This document shows positions 4,688 to 6,079 of a stretch of DNA of 6,079 nt, piece by piece. Below the pieces are notes generated by a model. That model ran no database searches and was not told the origin of the DNA. It saw nothing but the letters and a program-made list of their open reading frames with translations. Numbering within the stretch: position 1 is the stretch's first letter; every line of letters begins with the position of its first letter. Position numbers and translations under genes: made by a program. This DNA is from Actinomycetes bacterium (GTDB lineage: Bacteria > Actinomycetota > Actinomycetes > Mycobacteriales > Mycobacteriaceae): positions 1 to 6,079 of the forward strand of contig JAEZKH010000281.1 in NCBI GenBank assembly GCA_023415515.1, written 5' to 3'.

Positions 4688-5913
4688 GACGACGGGGTCT
4701 TGCGCTCGGTGCCGTCGTCGCGGTGGTCGGGCCGGGCCTGCTTGCGGGCCTCTCCGACGATGACCCGGCCGGCATCACGACGTATTCGGTGTTGGGTGCC
4801 GAGTACGGATACCAGCTGCTGTGGGTGCTCCTTCTTTCCACAGTCGCCCTGGTGATGTTTCATGCGCTCGCAGCCCGGATAGGGATCGTCACCGGGCAAG
4901 GGCTGATCGGGCTCGTCCGACAACGCTATGGCGTCCGGGTGGGTGCGACCATACTCACCGCGCTGGTGGTGGCCAACATCGGTACGATGTGTGCCGAATT
5001 CGCCGGTATTGCTGCGGGATTCGAGCTGTTCGGTGTCACCAGCGTCTTATCCGTACCCCTCGCGGCGGTGACGGTGTCGCTACTGGTGTTACGAGGCAGC
5101 TTCAGGCGCGTCGAACAGGCACTGCTGCTGTTGTCGACGGTGTTCCTCGCCTACATCGCCTCGGGGATCATGGCCCGTCCGGACTGGAACGCGGCGGCCG
5201 AGGGTCTGCTGGTACCGACTGTGCCTGCTGACCGCGACGCCATGGTCATCATTGCCGCAACGGTGGGAACAACACTTGCGCCATGGGGTTTGGCGTTCAT
5301 TCAGTCCTATGCCGTGGACAAGAAGCTTCGGATCGAAGACCTCAAACTCGAGAAGGTCGACGTCACCGCGGGCGCTCTTCTCACCGGCATCATCGGCTTC
5401 TTCGTCGTCGTCGCCTGTGCCGCAACACTTCACCGCACTGGACGCTCGATCACCGATGCTGCCGATGTCGCGGTGGCGCTGCAACCGCTCGCTGGTGGCG
5501 CCGCGTCGACCCTCTTTGGAGTGGGGCTGATCGGCGCAGCCGTTCTGGCAGCCTCGGTACTGCCGATGTCCACCGCCTACTCAGTCTGTGAATACGCGGG
5601 CTTCGAGGCTGCGCTCGATGACCGCTACCGCGACGCGAAAACGTTCTACCTCACGTTCGGCCTGGTCACCGCGGTCTCGGCGTTCGCCGTGGTGCTACCC
5701 AATGCGCCCCTGGTGACGATTCTGGTCGCAACGCAGGTGCTCAACGCTGTGCTGCTCATTCCACTCTTGATAGTCATGATCGCCATCGGCCGGGACAACT
5801 ACCTGATGGGCCGATACCGACTTCACTCGGCGGCCATGCTCTGGTATTGCGGTGCGGCCATCATCATCTTCGCGTGCGTCGCGGCGTTGGCGATCTTCGC
5901 CTTGCCGGGCTGA
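4684..5913 (+). CDS. Atypical NRAMP-family divalent cation transporter
   Basis: The 409-residue integral membrane protein has about 11 hydrophobic segments, normal for SLC11/NRAMP. TM1 reads G-P-G-L-L-A-G-L-S-D-D-D-P-A-G-I-T-T-Y, followed by E-Y-G-Y-Q-L-L-W, as in NRAMPs. TM6 reads V-G-T-T-L-A-P-W-G-L-A-F-I-Q-S. Compared with canonical Mn/Fe NRAMPs, TM1 DPGN is D27-P-A-G30 (Asp kept, Asn lost). TM6 MPH is A199-P-W201, so the metal-ligand Met and the His are lost. In TM3 the conserved Asp is M102 while Glu (E105) is kept. It therefore belongs to a divergent NRAMP-related clade. Loss of the Met is a known trait of NRAMP-related Mg2+ transporters, so Mg2+ or another hard cation is a reasonable guess, with proton coupling weakened or lost. 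GAGGGG ends 9 nt before the ATG, which overlaps the PRC/MgtE-N stop by ATGA. Family is firm and substrate inferred. Confidence 0.93.
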   Translation: MRRRGLALGAVVAVVGPGLLAGLSDDDPAGITTYSVLGAEYGYQLLWVLLLSTVALVMFHALAARIGIVTGQGLIGLVRQRYGVRVGATILTALVVANIGTMCAEFAGIAAGFELFGVTSVLSVPLAAVTVSLLVLRGSFRRVEQALLLLSTVFLAYIASGIMARPDWNAAAEGLLVPTVPADRDAMVIIAATVGTTLAPWGLAFIQSYAVDKKLRIEDLKLEKVDVTAGALLTGIIGFFVVVACAATLHRTGRSITDAADVAVALQPLAGGAASTLFGVGLIGAAVLAASVLPMSTAYSVCEYAGFEAALDDRYRDAKTFYLTFGLVTAVSAFAVVLPNAPLVTILVATQVLNAVLLIPLLIVMIAIGRDNYLMGRYRLHSAAMLWYCGAAIIIFACVAALAIFALPG

Positions 5914-5918
5914 GCCCG
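5889..5918 (+). terminator. Two short GC hairpins around the transporter stop
   Basis: GGCGA/TCGCC (5889-5893 with 5897-5901) and CGGGC/GCCCG (5906-5910 with 5914-5918) form two adjacent perfect 5-bp stems with 3-nt loops, the second with the TGA stop as its loop. They sit where the two convergent genes meet, only 17 nt apart, so termination of one or both transcripts is expected here. There is no T-tract and short GC stems are common in GC-rich DNA, so the role is uncertain. Confidence 0.25.
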
Positions 5919-5930
5919 CTGCCACCGCGC

Positions 5931-6079
5931 CTACGCGCCGTTGTTGGGTCCCCCGGAGTTGGCACCGGGAATATCGGTGATGGGGAAGTTGGGCATCGGC
6001 GGCGGCGACGGCGTGTTCGGCAGCGACGGTATCTCCTCGGCGGCGATCTCGTGAAGGTCGTTGGCAGGCGGGCCGTTGT
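5931..6079 (-). CDS. Partial gene: Pro/Asn-rich C-terminus of an unknown protein
   Basis: On the minus strand an open frame enters at the right edge and stops at TAG 5931-5933. It gives 48 residues: N-G-P-P-A-N-D-L-H-E-I, then I-P-S-L-P-N-T-P-S-P-P-P-M-P-N at 16-30, ending G-A-N-S-G-G-P-N-N-G-A. Pro, Asn and Gly dominate, so this is a disordered tail such as those of mycobacterial secreted or cell-wall proteins, though no export signal or domain is visible in the fragment. The third codon position is almost always C or G, which supports real coding. It converges on the transporter gene with 17 nt between stops. I cannot name the protein. Confidence 0.6.
   Translation of the reverse strand, partial: NGPPANDLHEIAAEEIPSLPNTPSPPPMPNFPITDIPGANSGGPNNGA

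Noticed and set aside
1..6079. tRNA, rRNA, CRISPR array, insertion sequence or phage attachment site
   Set aside because: No clover-leaf-like sequence, regular spaced repeats, transposase-like product or long terminal inverted repeats were seen. Nearly all DNA is accounted for by ordinary chromosomal genes of uniform codon use.

Overview
The window is GC-rich and tightly packed. Gene content and codon use suggest an actinobacterium, most likely a mycobacterium (Mycobacterium/Mycolicibacterium). The main pointers are a DUF5709 protein, a two-domain universal stress protein with mycobacterial-style ATP motifs, a hibernation factor resembling the mycobacterial RafH/Rv0079 group, and strong use of C/G in third codon positions. 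Species cannot be named from the sequence alone.

Layout. A divergent intergenic region (about 3693-3844) splits the window. To its left, six genes read leftward on the minus strand: a DUF1269-like membrane protein (3138-3692), a long ribosome hibernation factor (2386-3138), a tandem universal stress protein (1363-2259), a DUF5709 acidic protein (889-1314), a 72-residue protein of unknown function (660-878), and an alpha/beta hydrolase that runs off the left edge (1-660). Two junctions share one base between stop and start (TGATG), and the other gaps are 10, 48 and 126 nt, so a single operon is plausible, perhaps with a second promoter before the stress protein. To the right, two plus-strand genes overlap by ATGA: a PRC-barrel/MgtE-N-like soluble protein (3845-4687) and an atypical NRAMP-family transporter (4684-5913). 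A minus-strand partial gene with a Pro/Asn-rich C-terminus (5931-6079) converges on them from the right edge.

How it may work together. The left cassette looks like a stress/dormancy module: ribosome silencing, nucleotide-binding stress protein, membrane-associated stress protein and small accessory proteins. A degenerate DosR-like palindrome lies 60-80 nt upstream of its first gene, but it is a weak match. The right pair looks like a divalent-cation module. The cytosolic protein carries two PRC-barrel domains and a domain resembling the Mg2+-sensing N-domain of MgtE, and it is translationally coupled to an NRAMP homologue in which most canonical Mn/Fe-site and proton-pathway residues are replaced. 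The best candidates for something new are this sensor/transporter pair, the hibernation factor with two tandem C-terminal dimerisation-type domains, and the hairpin plus 15-codon mini-ORF between the stress-protein and DUF5709 genes.
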